Below, piece by piece: positions 48,403-60,799 of a stretch of 64,000 bases of DNA. Position numbers and translations under genes: made by a program. Source of the stretch: Diogma glabrata (taxonomy: Eukaryota; Arthropoda; Insecta; Diptera; Cylindrotomidae); contig OY856187.1 in assembly GCA_963693315.1 (NCBI GenBank), positions 75,957,394-76,021,393 of the forward strand, in the 5' to 3' direction. The notes under the pieces were generated by a model. The model saw nothing but the letters and a program-made list of their open reading frames with translations, was not told where the DNA came from and ran no database searches. The first letter of the stretch is position 1, and each line of letters begins with the position of its first letter.

Positions 48403-48929
48403 CTGACAATTCAACTCACTAAATAAAGTTTCGATAAGGTCCAATAAAAACGCTTCATTTGCTATTTTTTAACAAATCAAAACGAATTGTTTCGATTATT
48501 TTTCTCTGGTGGGAAGGAACAGCGAATATTTTCGAATATTTTCGGCCTACTTAATATATTAATTTAAAACAAAAATTCACATACAAAGTTATGTGAAAAT
48601 GCAATTTGCAAATAGCAAAAACGTCCGTTTTCATTCATAAATGATTGCATGTTTATGTTTATTTGTCAAAAATAAATTACAAATCTATAACATTTATGCG
48701 CCTACTAAGATGAAATAATATTTTATTATGTATGATTATGTTGTATGAAATAATGTTACTATTTTTGTTCGTTAAATTGTCTGCTAAATACAACTCGTCA
48801 CAAATTATTAGTCGATTATTTTTCAACATTACCACTCATGCCATTTGAGGTTAAAAATTTCCTCAAATGACATTCGTTATAATGATTATGAAAAATAATC
48901 GACTATTATTTGACGACTCGTGATATTAT
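48403..48929 (+). repeat. Dispersed repeat B, copy 2
   Basis: Matches 6634-7166 from GACAATTCAACTCACTAAAT to CGACTCGTGATATT with small indels, including the terminal hairpin. The two ends coincide, which defines the unit length. Confidence 0.88.
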
Positions 48930-49211
48930 ATATGATTATTTTTAATTTTTAATTAATAAATTTATTTATTCCTAATTTACTTATAGATTGATCGTAGAAA
49001 AACCATGGTGTAAAACTTGCACAGAATTTGATAATATTTACTCGTAACCCTCGCTACGTTCGTGTTTTGAGACATCAAAGAGCATGCATAATTCAATCAT
49101 TCTGTGATCCTAATATAATATACTATATTATAGTATATTCATTGAAAACGTTTCAATTATACAATAACAAATGATTTGGGAATATTTCTAAACATATATC
49201 ATACAATTATC

Positions 49212-49555
49212 TCACATCTTCTTTGATGTGATTCTCGCTAGTAAGTTGTTCTCACATTTGAAATCACCGGGATTTATATTATTACCGATGAATAAACTTA
49301 AAACATCAACTGCTTGATGTTTTAATAGCAGCTATGCTTCTCTTAATAATTTATCCACACTCCTATTATCTGTATCATAAGATAATTGATTTATTTCATC
49401 AAATAAGGCTTCAACATCTAATTCACTTGCATTATGATTATGATATGATTATGATCATATTGAAATTCAGGAATCGAACTATTTGTAAATTCATCGATTA
49501 ATGCAGGATTTTTTTTTGTAATTTTTAGATTAGAATCTTTATTTTTATTTACCAT
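49212..49555 (-). pseudogene. Broken coding-like stretch, unknown protein
   Basis: Starts ATG as MVNKNKDSNLKITKKNPALI, then FTNSSIPEFQYDHN. After a TGATTATGA-type repeat expansion the frame shifts to ELDVEALFDEINQLSYDTDN and RSVDKLLREA, a stop, then LLLKHQAVDVLSLFIGNNIN and a final stop at 49212. Composition (balanced charge, amphipathic Leu spacing) looks like real protein and unlike the surrounding AT-rich frames. I do not recognise the family. One frameshift and one stop make it a pseudogene or a mis-assembled exon. Confidence 0.45.
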
Positions 49556-49702
49556 TCCATTTTTTATGTATGTTCTTATTTTTGATACATATCAATACAA
49601 CAAATTATTATAAATAAGTTTTGTACTCTTAATACAAGTAAAATGTGATATCTTAATTTGAGTTAATTCTACTTAATAAAAAAAAGTTTGTTTAACAACT
49701 AA

Positions 49703-49934
49703 AGCCGCAATTAGACTATTGCAGAGCTCTGCAATATTTCTGCAATAGTCGTGCAATGGTAGTGTGTAAAATATTCTTTGCAGAAAAGTTTGGCAATGAA
49801 CTCATTGCAAAACATTTCAATGAGTCATTGCAATGTTTTGCAATGAGTTCATTGCCAAACTTTTCTGCAATGAATATTTTACACTCTACCATTGCAGAAA
49901 TATTGCAGAGTTCTGCAATAGTCTAATTGCGGCT
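49703..49934. mobile_element. Harbinger-type MITE, 232 bp, nearly all TIR
   Basis: AGCCGCAATTAGACTATTGC and its complement form the ends; the arms pair for about 110 bp around a short centre. TAA flanks both sides (49700-49702 and 49935-49937), the TWA target duplication of PIF/Harbinger transposons. Non-coding. A repeated TGCAATA/TTTGCA theme fills the arms. Confidence 0.88.
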
Positions 49935-49937
49935 TAA

Positions 49938-50589
49938 CTCTAAAATATTTTGTTTTAACAAAAAGGGGTTATTGCAATCAACTGAGTTAAATACAAATAA
50001 TAAGGTATAACCTTTATTACTTGAAATTTAACTCAAAGAGAATGACAACATAACAAAGTATCTAGAGAATACTGAATCAGCTTGAACAACACTAACTAAG
50101 AACAGGCATTGAACGTCAACTGATAAACAGATCAAAAATGAATCCCAGCCCACGCCAAATCTATAATAAGATTATCACGGAACGCTGCGGTCTTCACAGC
50201 TAATGATGTCCATCAGTGTTGGCAGATCACCGATTTATACCAGAGATATAGAGTGAACCCAAATGAGCAAAAAAGAAACGAAAAAAACTGTAGGTAGTAG
50301 TACAAAAAGATTACGATTTAATGTCCTTAGCGATGATATAGTACATCATATAGTACGTTACCAATCCTAGATTCAATTATTGCCACCGTAAATGTTGGTG
50401 CTAATTTTGTGTGGCCGCGTCACCTAAATGATGTTGCCACACAAAAACACCGGTCCTTAGCCGAGTTCCAGATCATATTGATGTTGTGATTTGTCGAATG
50501 CAGATTTAAGGTTTGCTTGAACATTAGATCTGATTATTACCAGATAATCCAAAAGATCCAGCGCTACGTAACAGTCTCATCGATGATCT
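49938..50589. other. Spacer
   Basis: No gene supported. The region from about 50370 is less AT-rich and may be part of the gypsy remnant that follows. Confidence 0.45.
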
Positions 50590-50940
50590 GAAGGGATTTC
50601 AAAAGCTGATATATTTTTTCGTCTGATGCTTTCCATCCAAATGTTTTACCAAAAGGAAAATCTTTGGGTGACATTTGGACTTTAGCTTAGGAATTTGCTA
50701 GAGAGCATCCTTGAAATCACTACTTGAGATGTACTTCATGCTATTTAGACGACCTAATAGGCCATCGATCAAGGTCAGGGGATAAGCGTCCTTCTTGGTC
50801 AGATAATGCAGACGACGGAACTCTAGACATAACCTATTCTTAGCAGAACTCTTCTGAATCAACACCACTGGCGAGCACCAGGAACTGCAGGACTTTTCTA
50901 TTACGCCCATTTGAAGCATTTGGTCATGTTTAGCATATAT
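50590..50940 (-). pseudogene. Gypsy-type RT fragment, different family
   Basis: Residues [20 protein letters not shown], then CLEFRRLHYLTKKDAYPL and YISSSDFKDAL, are the N-terminal RT block (fingers and first catalytic region) of a Ty3/gypsy pol. The expected catalytic Asp in the DLKDA position is kept as SDFKDA. The frame then breaks, with QQIPKL following in another frame. It differs too much from the element at 37-41 kb to be the same family. It ends at the (TA)n tract. Confidence 0.88.
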
Positions 50941-50965
50941 CTTAATGTTATATCCTTTTAATATA

Positions 50966-51151
<186 letters not shown>

Positions 51152-51191
51152 TTACCAACTGTTATAATCCTTTGTTCTAGGATATATATAT

Positions 51192-51814
51192 TGTAACGAC
51201 TCCTCGTTGGTTCTTTTCGATTATTGAGAAAATATGACAGTAAAAAGACGGATATTTGGTTAACAAAATCTCAAACTTTATTTGTCAACAAATTACAGCA
51301 GCTTCCGATTTTAATTACAATAAAATCTAGGGTCTCCAATTTGTGTACGATAGATTTCATCGCTTTCCACAATTTGAATCAATGAGAGTCGGAATCGTAA
51401 AATCTGTATTTACTATTCCACTAGATTCAAATTCTTTCACTATTAGCACCCAGGCTCAAGTACCACCGATTATTCCTTATACTTTCGAATATTTGTAAAA
51501 CACTTTTAATTGCAAAATTAAAACTGACTATCTGATATTCTGTTCGCTTATTTATATCGAAAAATAAATAAATCGAAACTTCTATAATCCACTAGAAATC
51601 AATATTACGTAGTCCGTACATCTTGAATAGGCCACACCTATTTTCATTCATACTTGCATTTGTATTAGCGAACTCAAATTTAATTTATGCAAAATGTATT
51701 TGTTAAAGGGAGTTAACTTTTAATTCATCTTTGAATGTAGAAAACATTTAGGCGCAACGTATTGGTTATTTATGATTAAATTAAATTAACCCATTCTGGA
51801 CGAAGTTTATTACA
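51192..51814 (-). mobile_element. Solo LTR of the gypsy family
   Basis: TGTAACGACTCCTCGTTGG to ACGAAGTTTATTACA, 623 bp, matching the LTR at 36951-37628 except in the segment 51690-51780. ATAT flanks both sides. This is the product of recombination between the two LTRs of a former full element. Confidence 0.95.
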
Positions 51815-51818
51815 ATAT

Positions 51819-52843
51819 ATATTATAACTTAGATTACTTTGCAAACCTTACTATATTTACTCTATGTCTGGGGTTAATAATTTTATTTAGTTAACACTGT
51901 TTATTTTTTATGGACAGGTACCTCAGTTTTATTCAATATTTATTCCAGTACTCTCTAACGAAAACACAACACTTTTCATTTTTCTTAAAATTCGTTATTT
52001 AATTTTTTTCACTCTTCGATAAAACAATTATTATACACGTACAAGTTGTCACTTGGCAACTTTTCTTAAAAAACAAAACTCCCTTTTAAAACAACTTTTC
52101 TTTTAATAAACTATTAAGACCACTCCGGTCTATTGCCAAAATACTACTCTACTTTTTTAATATCACTAATAATTCAATCAAATTAATTATTATTTGGAGG
52201 GGAATGTTGTAAACCGTTTATTTTCCGTTATAATAAAAAAACCAACCAATTAAAATTTATTAAAATAAAAACAATTAAACATAAATGACCTAATTTAGAG
52301 GATTTCCCAATACAAAAATAAGTTCGTTCACACAATTTTTATATTTATTTTTTAAATATAAAAATTATGCGAATCTGCACTTTTGACTTTAAAATATTTT
52401 GCATTGTGAAATCAGACAAATTTTAGTTAAACCAAATTAAGTTTCGAAATATTACTTTAAATTTAATTCGTTTCAAAAGGTTTACAACATTAATATGTTA
52501 TTTTAAAGGACATGGGACCACTACGTGTAAAACATATAAATCCTGTTCCCGATAGTTAACCAGCGATAAATCAATTGCAACAGTTTGAATTCAACTATTT
52601 AATCTCCACATTATTTCAAACAATAATTTTGTATTTCTTTTCTAACAAAAATCCTTTTTTTTATTTATTTATTATATTTTCCATGTTTTGATTAGGTTTT
52701 CGCCTCAGTTAAAAAAATAAAGAAAATTTTTTCTATCAAAGTTTATATCATGTATATTAAAAAGAGAAAAAATTAAATTATCTAATTTTCTCTCGTTTTC
52801 CTGATTACTTTGATTTTATTCCATTTTTATGATTTTTTTGAAT
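51819..52843. other. AT-rich spacer
   Basis: No supported feature. Confidence 0.55.
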
Positions 52844-53079
52844 TACACCCAATTCTGTTTTTACACGGTCTTTTTTTAGACGGTTTTGATATAACACGGT
52901 TTAGAAAAAAAATTTAAATTCGTTTTTACACGGTTTTATTCGAAATAGCACGGTTTAAATTTTGAAGAAAATATTTTTTTTCTATATACAAAGTTAGGCA
53001 TGTTTAGTGTTAATTATAATAAATAATAAATTAACGTCTCTTAATATCCGAAGATACCATGTCCAACTAGGGATTAGAA

Positions 53080-54970
53080 TTAAGTTTGAACAAATTAAGT
53101 TTCTTTAAGAAGTTTATGAACGTTATCTTTAAAATTTTGAGGATTAAAGCTATCAGGGAAAACCCTTGCTGGTGAGACATTCCATAGATGAGAGACTCTG
53201 CTGAAAAAGCACGCTGAAAAGCAACACTTCTGAACCTTTTTATATGAAGTGTGAAACTGAAAAAATCACGCTGAAAAGCGACACTTCTGAACCTTATTAT
53301 ATGAAGTGTAAAAGGATGGGCTACAAAATTTACTCTGGTGTTACGCGATAGGTTGCTAGTTCAGGTTACATTGATATTATCTCAGTGGAAGTTTGTTCAT
53401 CCACAATGTATTAATATAAAATTCTAAGATCAGCAACATTTCTTCTGTGTTGCAAGGAATCTAGCAACATTTCTTCTGTGTTGCAAGGAATCTAACTCAT
53501 TAATAAGAGTTGAGTTGTAAATTAGTTTAACAGCTCTGCGCTGAACAAACTCAATTTACTTCAAACTACTAAAATCAGATACACCCCATATGTGAGAACA
53601 ATACTCCATGCAGGGAGTATAAATGATTTATATATTAAAAGAAGCTGTTCGCTATTGAAAAACTTACGAAATCGTTCGAAAAACCTCAATTTTTGAACAG
53701 CGTTCTTAGCTAGGTGAAAAATATGAGAATTTCATTTCATATTGTTTTCAACTTCTATTCCTAGAACCTAGAAGTATGTATGTACAGTTGATCAATTTTC
53801 TTTGAAGACTTTTTAACGCTAATCTTAAAGTTTGGAGGAAGAAAATTATTTTATCTTATTATACTCTTATTGATACTCTGGTGTAACGTGTCAAGTTTGC
53901 AGGCTTTGGTAAAATCGATTTGATTTAGATAGAAGCCCGTTTATCCATAATGTAAAACACCGTCAAATCAGCGACATACCAGGAATCAAGCACATTAGTA
54001 AGATTTGAATTGCTGATCAATTTAACAGCCCTCTGTTGTATAGAATCAATCATGACCTGTATGGTACACTCCATATGTGACAACAATAATCCATGTAGGG
54101 GCGATTAAATAACTTCTCCATTAAAAGAAGCATTTTGTTATTAAAAACCTAACTCAACGACCCAAAAATATTAATTTTTGAACAACTTTCTTAGTTAATT
54201 AGTTAGGCTAAACATTTGAGAATTCCACTTAATATTATTTTTAATCTCAACTCGATGAAGTCTAACGAATTCTTTCTCTTTAAGAATCAAACTTTAATGG
54301 AAATGGATTAGATGTTGATAACCTAGAAAAATAGCAAACTTGAGTTTTGCTCGCGTTGAACTTAACACTTTTAGCAATACCCGATTCCATTACTGTTTTT
54401 AAATCAATGTTTAATGACTCTATCACATTTGACCTAGTGTCATTAAACGCTGAGTATATATTAAGTATTTCAGGAGAAGCATTAAGCGTGCATCATTAGC
54501 AAAACTATGGATTTAATGAATCGTTGAGTGCAACAAGTCAATATAGATAAGAGAAAGAGTTGGGGATAGAGTGGAACTTTGAATAAGGCCTGCATTAGTT
54601 GAAAAGATATCTAATGAAAAACCGTCGACATTGACTTGAAATTTACGCTCAGATATAAAGATCTAAACTCAGGAAATAATTTGCTCGTATAAGTCATAGT
54701 ATCACAATTTTCATATAAGATTATTGTGCTGTACTTTGTCAAATGTTTTGGCTATATCAATAAAACAGCACTGAAAGTCTCACTATAATTTTCAAGTGAC
54801 TCTTTCCAGATATGTTTGACAAAGAAAGTAAATTTTTCGTCACTCTTTCTTTCGGCGAAAACCGCATTGTCTTTAAGTATTTTTGACCAGTTAACAGTTT
54901 TGACCAACTAAGAACCTCATATTTTTAAAATTAATGTTTTTTTCAAACATTTTAGCTACAATCGACCAGT
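53080..54970 (-). pseudogene. Strongly decayed non-LTR element(s)
   Basis: Minus-strand scraps in many frames. From about 54780 to 54480 come CFIDIAKTFDKVQHN-like and LSPTLSLIYID RT pieces. The RT C-terminus appears twice: SIQQRAVKLISNSNLTN (near 54030) and QRRAVKLIYNSTLINELDSL (near 53520). The final WNVSPARVFPDSFNPQNFKD lies near 53160. The doubled C-terminus means two copies or an internal duplication. Too broken to encode anything. Confidence 0.75.
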
Positions 54971-55139
54971 TTGATATGGGTTTGTAATTTGTTGGATCCG
55001 TTTTCGTACCTTTTTTGGAACTGGCTGTACACTAGCCATTTCCCAAAAAAACTAATATTTCAAATTATATACGAAAAGCCTTACAATATAAAACCGATAA
55101 ACACCGATAACCTTTATAAACAACCGATTTATATTGAAC

Positions 55140-55770
55140 TATGTAGCCCGTCGTTGGAACAGCATGCTTGATTGAGGTGGTGAAACGTACATTATCGCAC
55201 TAGACATCTGAAAAGCATTTGATCGAATCTGGCATGCCAACTTCATGTAGACGTAAAGCATATTCAAAATTGTCTCACCGATCAAAACATTTCAGTATCC
55301 ATCGATAGTTTTTCTTCTGAGTCTAAATTAATTATTACTGGTGTTCTCCAAGGCTCAGTTTTGTTCCCCCACTCTATTTTTAATTTATATCAACGACCTG
55401 TTGAAAATTATCAGTAACACGACAAATATTTTTACAGATGATATACTCGTATAGTACATTGCACAGGTCGTTCGTTCCCCTACCTTCAAAGGTAAAATGA
55501 ATGAAAACAATAAATCTCGCCCGGAGAAACGTTGTTATAAATGTAAACGAGGACCTTGAAGGAGAAAAGGACCGAAAACCGAGAAAAAGTTGCCGATTGG
55601 GGTAAAAAAATTTAGTCAATTCTAATTCCACCATAGACCGAGTTCCCCAATGATACTTCCATTAGTATCTATGACGAACAAATAGCCTCCTAAATAGATA
55701 TGAAAAATATTTCACTCCGTATAATTTACTCCACATTTATAAGTTCTACATTCGTACATGTATGGAATGA
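55140..55770 (+). pseudogene. Non-LTR RT fragment, copy 1
   Basis: Plus-strand pieces GMPTSCRRKAYSKL, SIDSFSSESKLIITGVL and LIYINDLLKIISNTTN cover the RT palm up to the ADD-equivalent (TDDILV). Later GVKKFSQF and SPYNLLHIYKFYIRT follow. About 500 bp is repeated at 56333-56840. Same family as 35004-35980. Confidence 0.85.
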
Positions 55771-56167
55771 AAGTTTTTTTTCAGTGTAAAGAAGTTTTTC
55801 TGAGAGAAAATGAAAAATGCTTTCAAATTGCAAAATTCCAGTGAATTACAATGATTACTTTGATCTTAATCACTCACAAAATTTCTCAAAATTTTATTTT
55901 TTACGCCAAAAAGTGTAAAAGTTTTGTTTATTTAACATTATGCCCGTCGCATATTGCGGCTATCTCATAAGAAAGGGAATTCAGGAAAACTCGTTATGAA
56001 AATATTTAATTTGCATTGTGTCATTTTTATTGCAACTTATTTATTTTAATATGGAAAAAATTTCAAAATCTCGTTTTAATTCTATTTATTTATTCAAATA
56101 TTTGTGGGTACACTACATGTTTTATTTTTTTATCTAGTGGGTACACGAATAAATCAAGAAGGTTTTT

Positions 56168-56310
56168 TTAACGCGTCAGCCACATACAGTTGTCCCTGTG
56201 AGAAGCACGGATTCTCCAAATCTAGTCCAGATACTTGCAGTAACTGTCCTTTGTGCTTTGTTGATCGTCATTGCAAGAGCGAGTTGCACTGGAAACTAAA
56301 CGTTTGAATT
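56168..56310 (-). pseudogene. Helitron helicase C-terminal scrap
   Basis: On the minus strand FPVQLALAMTINKAQ is followed by ASIWTRFGESV and, after a one-base shift, FSQGQLYVADAL. This matches the last Pif1-family helicase motifs of Helitron Rep-Hel proteins (the A.AMTINK.QGQ and F.HGQLYVA.SR pattern). The normal GQ after AMTINKAQ is altered here. Only about 45 residues remain, lying between two LINE fragments. No Helitron terminus was identified. Confidence 0.8.
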
Positions 56311-56332
56311 CAAATGCCATATCAGTTGGGAT

Positions 56333-56995
56333 CATAGTCCGTCGTTGGAACAGCATGCTTGATTGAGCTGGTGAAACGTACGTTAACGCATTAAACATCT
56401 GAAAAGCATTGGATCGAATCTGGCATGCCAACTTCATGCAGACGTAAAGCATATTCAAAATTGTATCACCGACAGAACATTTCAGTATCCATCGATAGTT
56501 TTTCTTCTGAGTCTAAATTAATTATTACTGGTGTTCTACAAGGCTCGATTTTATTCCCCACTCTATTTTTAATTTATATCAACGACCTGTTGAAAATTAT
56601 CAGTAACACGACAAATGGACCGAGAGGACCGAGAAAAAGTCGCCGATTGGGGTAAAAAAAATTTAGTCAATTCTAATTCCACCAAAACACATCTATTGAT
56701 TGTTTTCAGATCATAGACCGAGTTCCTCAATGATACTTCCATTACTATCTATGACGAACAAATAGCATCCTAAATGATGTGAAAAATATTTCATTCCGTA
56801 TAATTTACTCCACATTTATAAGTTCTACATTCGTCCCTGTATGGAATATTGTCGTCAAGTCTTGTGTGGTGCATCTATTTCGATCTAGGCTCTTTTAGAT
56901 TATGTTCAAAAGCATGCTTTACGAATTGTTGGCGACCAAAATTTAACATCAAATCTTAATTTCCAACAACATTGTTGCACTGTTGCTGATCTCTG
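56333..56995 (+). pseudogene. Non-LTR RT fragment, copy 2
   Basis: Begins at the same point as copy 1 (CGTCGTTGGAACAGCATGCT) and carries SIDSFSSESKLIITGVLQGS and LFLIYINDLLKIISNTTN. The copy lacks about 90 bp round the catalytic ADD. It ends with HALRIVGDQNLTSN and QQHCCTVADL near 56990. The paired direct repeats suggest a duplication that now surrounds the Helitron scrap. Confidence 0.85.
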
Positions 56996-57240
56996 ATTTA
57001 GTTTTTGTTTTTTTTATCAAATAAACTGTGCATACATGCACAAAAAAATTTAATTTGGCTTTATATAGACTCCTAATAGTTTTTTTGTACAAATCATTTT
57101 ATTTTACCTATTTTTACAGAAATAAAGGGTATGGAACCAATCCCCTTTTTTTCTATGTGCTGCATGTCTTTTTATGCACGGTTTTTTTTACACGTCTTTT
57201 CCTGGAACGTATCTACCGTGTAAAAACAGAATTGGGTGTA

Positions 57241-58402
57241 TTTAAAAAAAGAAATACAACAAAATTTATATTTACAAAAACTTCCCTGGTTAGTATTTTC
57301 CATTACCATTTTCCTGTTTTATATTGCACGAAAAAAAAAATTACGGAATACGAGATAAATAATTAAGGATGAATATATTTTGGGAAAAATTTAACGAGGC
57401 TGTCGAGGTATTGCTGCTAAATAAGGATAATATTTAGGATATTTGTTCATTTTATTTAAGTGATTATACCAACTTTTGTTTATATTTAAATTTTATTTCG
57501 TAAATAAATTTCCTTTTAATTTTAATCTTGTTTGATGATGAGGGTTAACTGAAAGACAAATATAATAAGTTCGGTGATGTGTGGCAGAAATATCCTACTT
57601 ATATGTCAGCTAAAAAGGTTTGATTCAAATAATGGTTGACGGCTTTGTATGGATATCAATAGATTTGTATATATATGCGGTTTTTTATTGTTTAGTTTAT
57701 TTTCTGTTGTCCATGTATTTTTTTGAAAACTTGTAATATTTTGATCTAAGATTCATTTATATAACGGGATGTAGTGGCATGTAACAAATAATTGGTCAAA
57801 GTCCATTTTCGTAAAATTTTATTCCGATTTGATTTGCAGGGTGTTTTTTCTCAGCAAACTACTTAATTGGAATTTGCATAAAATTTGTATTCGAATGTTT
57901 TACTGTTTTTATTAAAATTTACTAAAACTTAAGTGAGGCTCTAAAATTTAAAGCTTAAAAGCAGTGTCTTTCGTTTATGTCTCTTATCGTTTATTCCTTT
58001 TTGTATTGTTTCTTTTCTCAACAAAAAAAATTTTGTTTTCTTGTCAATCAAAATTTCTATAAATAAATTTAAATGCATGACAATCATGTAAATTCTCTTT
58101 TTTAACGACTGTCATAGAAAATAATGTTTTCTATCTATCATTTTAAAACAGAAAGTTGGCTTTTGCTGTTTAGCGTGCATTTTTTAATTTTTTCTGCTCT
58201 AATGCAGAAAGTAAGACAAAAGACATAATAGACAAAGACATAATATTAAATAATTTATAACATATTATGAATTATTTTTTATTTAAAAATAGATAATTTA
58301 TTAATTTAAATTTTTAGCTTGACGTTCGTTCGATATGTTTTTTAAACAAAAACTAAATAATATAAATGCCTCCTTAGCAACGCATATCTTACTTAAAAAA
58401 AT
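57241..58402. other. AT-rich spacer
   Basis: No supported feature. Confidence 0.55.
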
Positions 58403-58798
58403 ATTGTTTTTCGGCAAACGGCTGTAAAGTTTAACTTTACTGCCGCTAGGGAGCTAGCTAAAGTTTTACTTTTTAGCCTGACAGCAAAAGTAACGTCTAG
58501 CGACAGCAAAAGTAACGCCATTTTTATTTTATATTACGGAGGCTGTAAAGTAGCATTTGTTATTTGTTAGTTTGTTATTTTTTCATACTTATTGTATAAC
58601 CATGACAACAAAATAACAACTATTTCAATTTGATTATGAAATTTTGAAAAGGCTGCTTTGATAAAAAAATTTTATTCATACAAATTTAAATGTTTTTTTC
58701 TCTTTTTTGGAAGTAATTATGACGATAAAAATTCATATTTATAAAAAGTTTGATGTATTAATTTCATATTTATAAAAAATTTAAACGTTTGCCGAAAA
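58403..58798. repeat. Outer inverted repeat around AT-rich DNA
   Basis: TTTTTCGGCAAACG (58407) is inverted at 58785-58798 (CGTTTGCCGAAAAA). GCTGTAAAG, AACTTTAC and AGCAAAAGTAACG phrases recur just inside the left side. A possible third, degraded member of the hairpin group that follows. Confidence 0.55.
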
Positions 58799-58935
58799 AA
58801 TAGTGTATTTAATTCGGAGCTAAAGTGACTTTTTGTGTTTCGTCTATAATTGTCGGCCTCCCTGCGGTCGGCCGTCAAACTATAGACTCAACACAAAAAG
58901 TATCACTTTAGCTCCTAATTAAATAATGTACTATT
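58799..58935. mobile_element. 137-bp hairpin element 1
   Basis: Arms AATAGTGTATTTAATTCGGA inward and its near complement outward pair for about 60 bp. They meet at a GC-rich tip, GTCGGCCTCCCTGCGGTCGG. Terminal AATAGT is shared with the next element. Confidence 0.85.
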
Positions 58936-59002
58936 TTTAAAAATTAAAATTATGATTTAAGCTTTTTTAATAATAAACAAATATGTCGGCAGTCGTTAAA
59001 AA

Positions 59003-59139
59003 AATAGTATGTATACTTTGAGCAGAAAGTAACATTGCTGCTCTGACATGATTGCTGGTTTCGGCTACGCCTCAACCAGCAACTTTCATGCACGAGCAGC
59101 AATGTCGTACTTTCTGCTCTTAATATACAATGTACTATT
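59003..59139. mobile_element. 137-bp hairpin element 2
   Basis: Arms AATAGTATGTATACTTTGAG and near complement pair around a tip TTTCGGCTACGCCTC. Same length and same ends as element 1 but different arm sequence; only 67 bp separate them. Confidence 0.85.
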
Positions 59140-60799
59140 AATCTACAACTAGAAACTCATTTGTCACAAATTTATTCTTTTAATTAAGCCAAAACAAAAA
59201 AAACAAAATTATGATAATAAAGAAAATGTCTAAGGAAAATGCAAATGAAAATTATAATGTGATAGTGTCATAAAAGTTTTCATTTTTTTGGAACTTCGAA
59301 TACATAACAAAAGAACTGAAATAATATCTCTTTCTCTTAAACAAAAATTATGAATTTATGATTTTCATTTTTACAAAAAAAAAAACTAAAACGAGGAAAA
59401 ATGAAATGAATTGGAAAATATTTTTATTTTTATATTCATATCAAGAAAATGTTTGTGTGAAAAGTTTTCGTATTATAATTTTATTTTCCTATGAGTTATA
59501 TGTCAAAATCAGGTGGGGACAAATAATAATAAAAGAAAAACTGAAAAGAAATGAATGGATCGCTTCGTTGGATTTAATCCAAAGGCTGGGATTCTGTAAT
59601 TTATATTAAGAAAACCACTATTTATTTTCTTCTTTTTATTAGAAGTTTTATGTGTTTTTTAGCTAAAAGATATAATAATTTATTGAATATGTTTGCTAAA
59701 TAAATTTATTATCATCGCACACAATATTTTGCAATGATGGTTTGTCATAAAAGTTGGACGATAATAATCTAGATTATGGTTGAAAATATAATTATGTTTG
59801 AAGAATTTTGTGTTACGGATGAATAACCCATCATATTTAACAGAACAAAGTTCAAAGTTATATTCAATACGAATGGTACTTATAATTTAGACCTACGATG
59901 AAATGGTACTCAATACCTTTGTTAACCATGTTTGGTTGTTTTACTGCTTGGTTTCAAACATTGGTATCTCTGCTTGGTTTCAAAGACTGATATTAAACTA
60001 AAATCACAAGATGCTGTTTCTGCACTTGCTTTTGTTCCTGAGCTTTTAATTGGTATTTAAATTTAAAACAAAATTTATATATAAAGTTCACCATAATTAT
60101 TTTATTAGTTTTAAGAAATTCAAGTTCATAAATTCGACTTTACAAAGAGAACAAACATTATTGATTCTAGTTTTCCTATTGATTCTGAAAACTTATTTTC
60201 TTTAACAGAATTTTAAAAAGAATATTATTATTTCTTGTAACATCATTTTCATTAGTTATGCAACGACCGGTTAATTATATTCTAGTTTTTATTTTTATTT
60301 TTCATTTAAATAAAAGGGTATATTGAAATCATGTGATGGGAATGCGAATAAAATATATTAAAATAAACAAAAATACAGAAATTCTCGCTTATAAAAACAT
60401 CGATTAAACTGTTCGATCGAGGATTGTGTAAATTTAATTAAAAAAAAACATTGTTATCAGTAGTATATTGTGCTACAAGTATTTTAAATGTAAAATATTT
60501 AACGAATTAATTGTTCAAATTAAATTTGTAAAATATTCTTGAAATTATTAAAGTTTTGGGTACTAAAATTTCAACTGTTAACAAATAATAAAAAGCAAAC
60601 CTATAAAATAAAAATTTCAACATTTTAATTTATTAAAAAATATAATTTTTTATATTTTTTTATATTAGCGTGTTTGTTTTAGAAAACCATACCAGTTGTT
60701 GTAAACAAAATTAAATCGATGGTGCCTGATTAAAAGTGTAAAGTATTATCAATTGGATGTAAGAAATTTTGTTCGAAAAGATGAATATAATTCTTCAAA
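59140..60799. other. AT-rich spacer
   Basis: No supported feature. Confidence 0.55.

Larger units (their letters stand above)
52846..57238. mobile_element. 4.4-kb TIR element, TA duplication
   Basis: The ends CACCCAATTCTGTTTTTACA (continuing CGGT, 24 bp) are perfect inverted repeats at 52846-52869 and 57215-57238, each next to TA. Subterminal ACACGG or GCACGG motifs recur at the left end (near 52863, 52895, 52925 and 52951). No transposase is visible; the interior holds dead LINE and Helitron fragments. Either a Tc1/mariner-like element invaded by others or a composite carried between two ends. Confidence 0.75.

Noticed and set aside
55380..55634. 84-residue minus-strand frame
   Set aside because: Antisense to the LINE RT fragment on the plus strand.
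56104..56307. Cys-rich plus-strand frame resembling a zinc-binding protein
   Set aside because: The opposite strand encodes Helitron helicase motifs, which explains the open frame.
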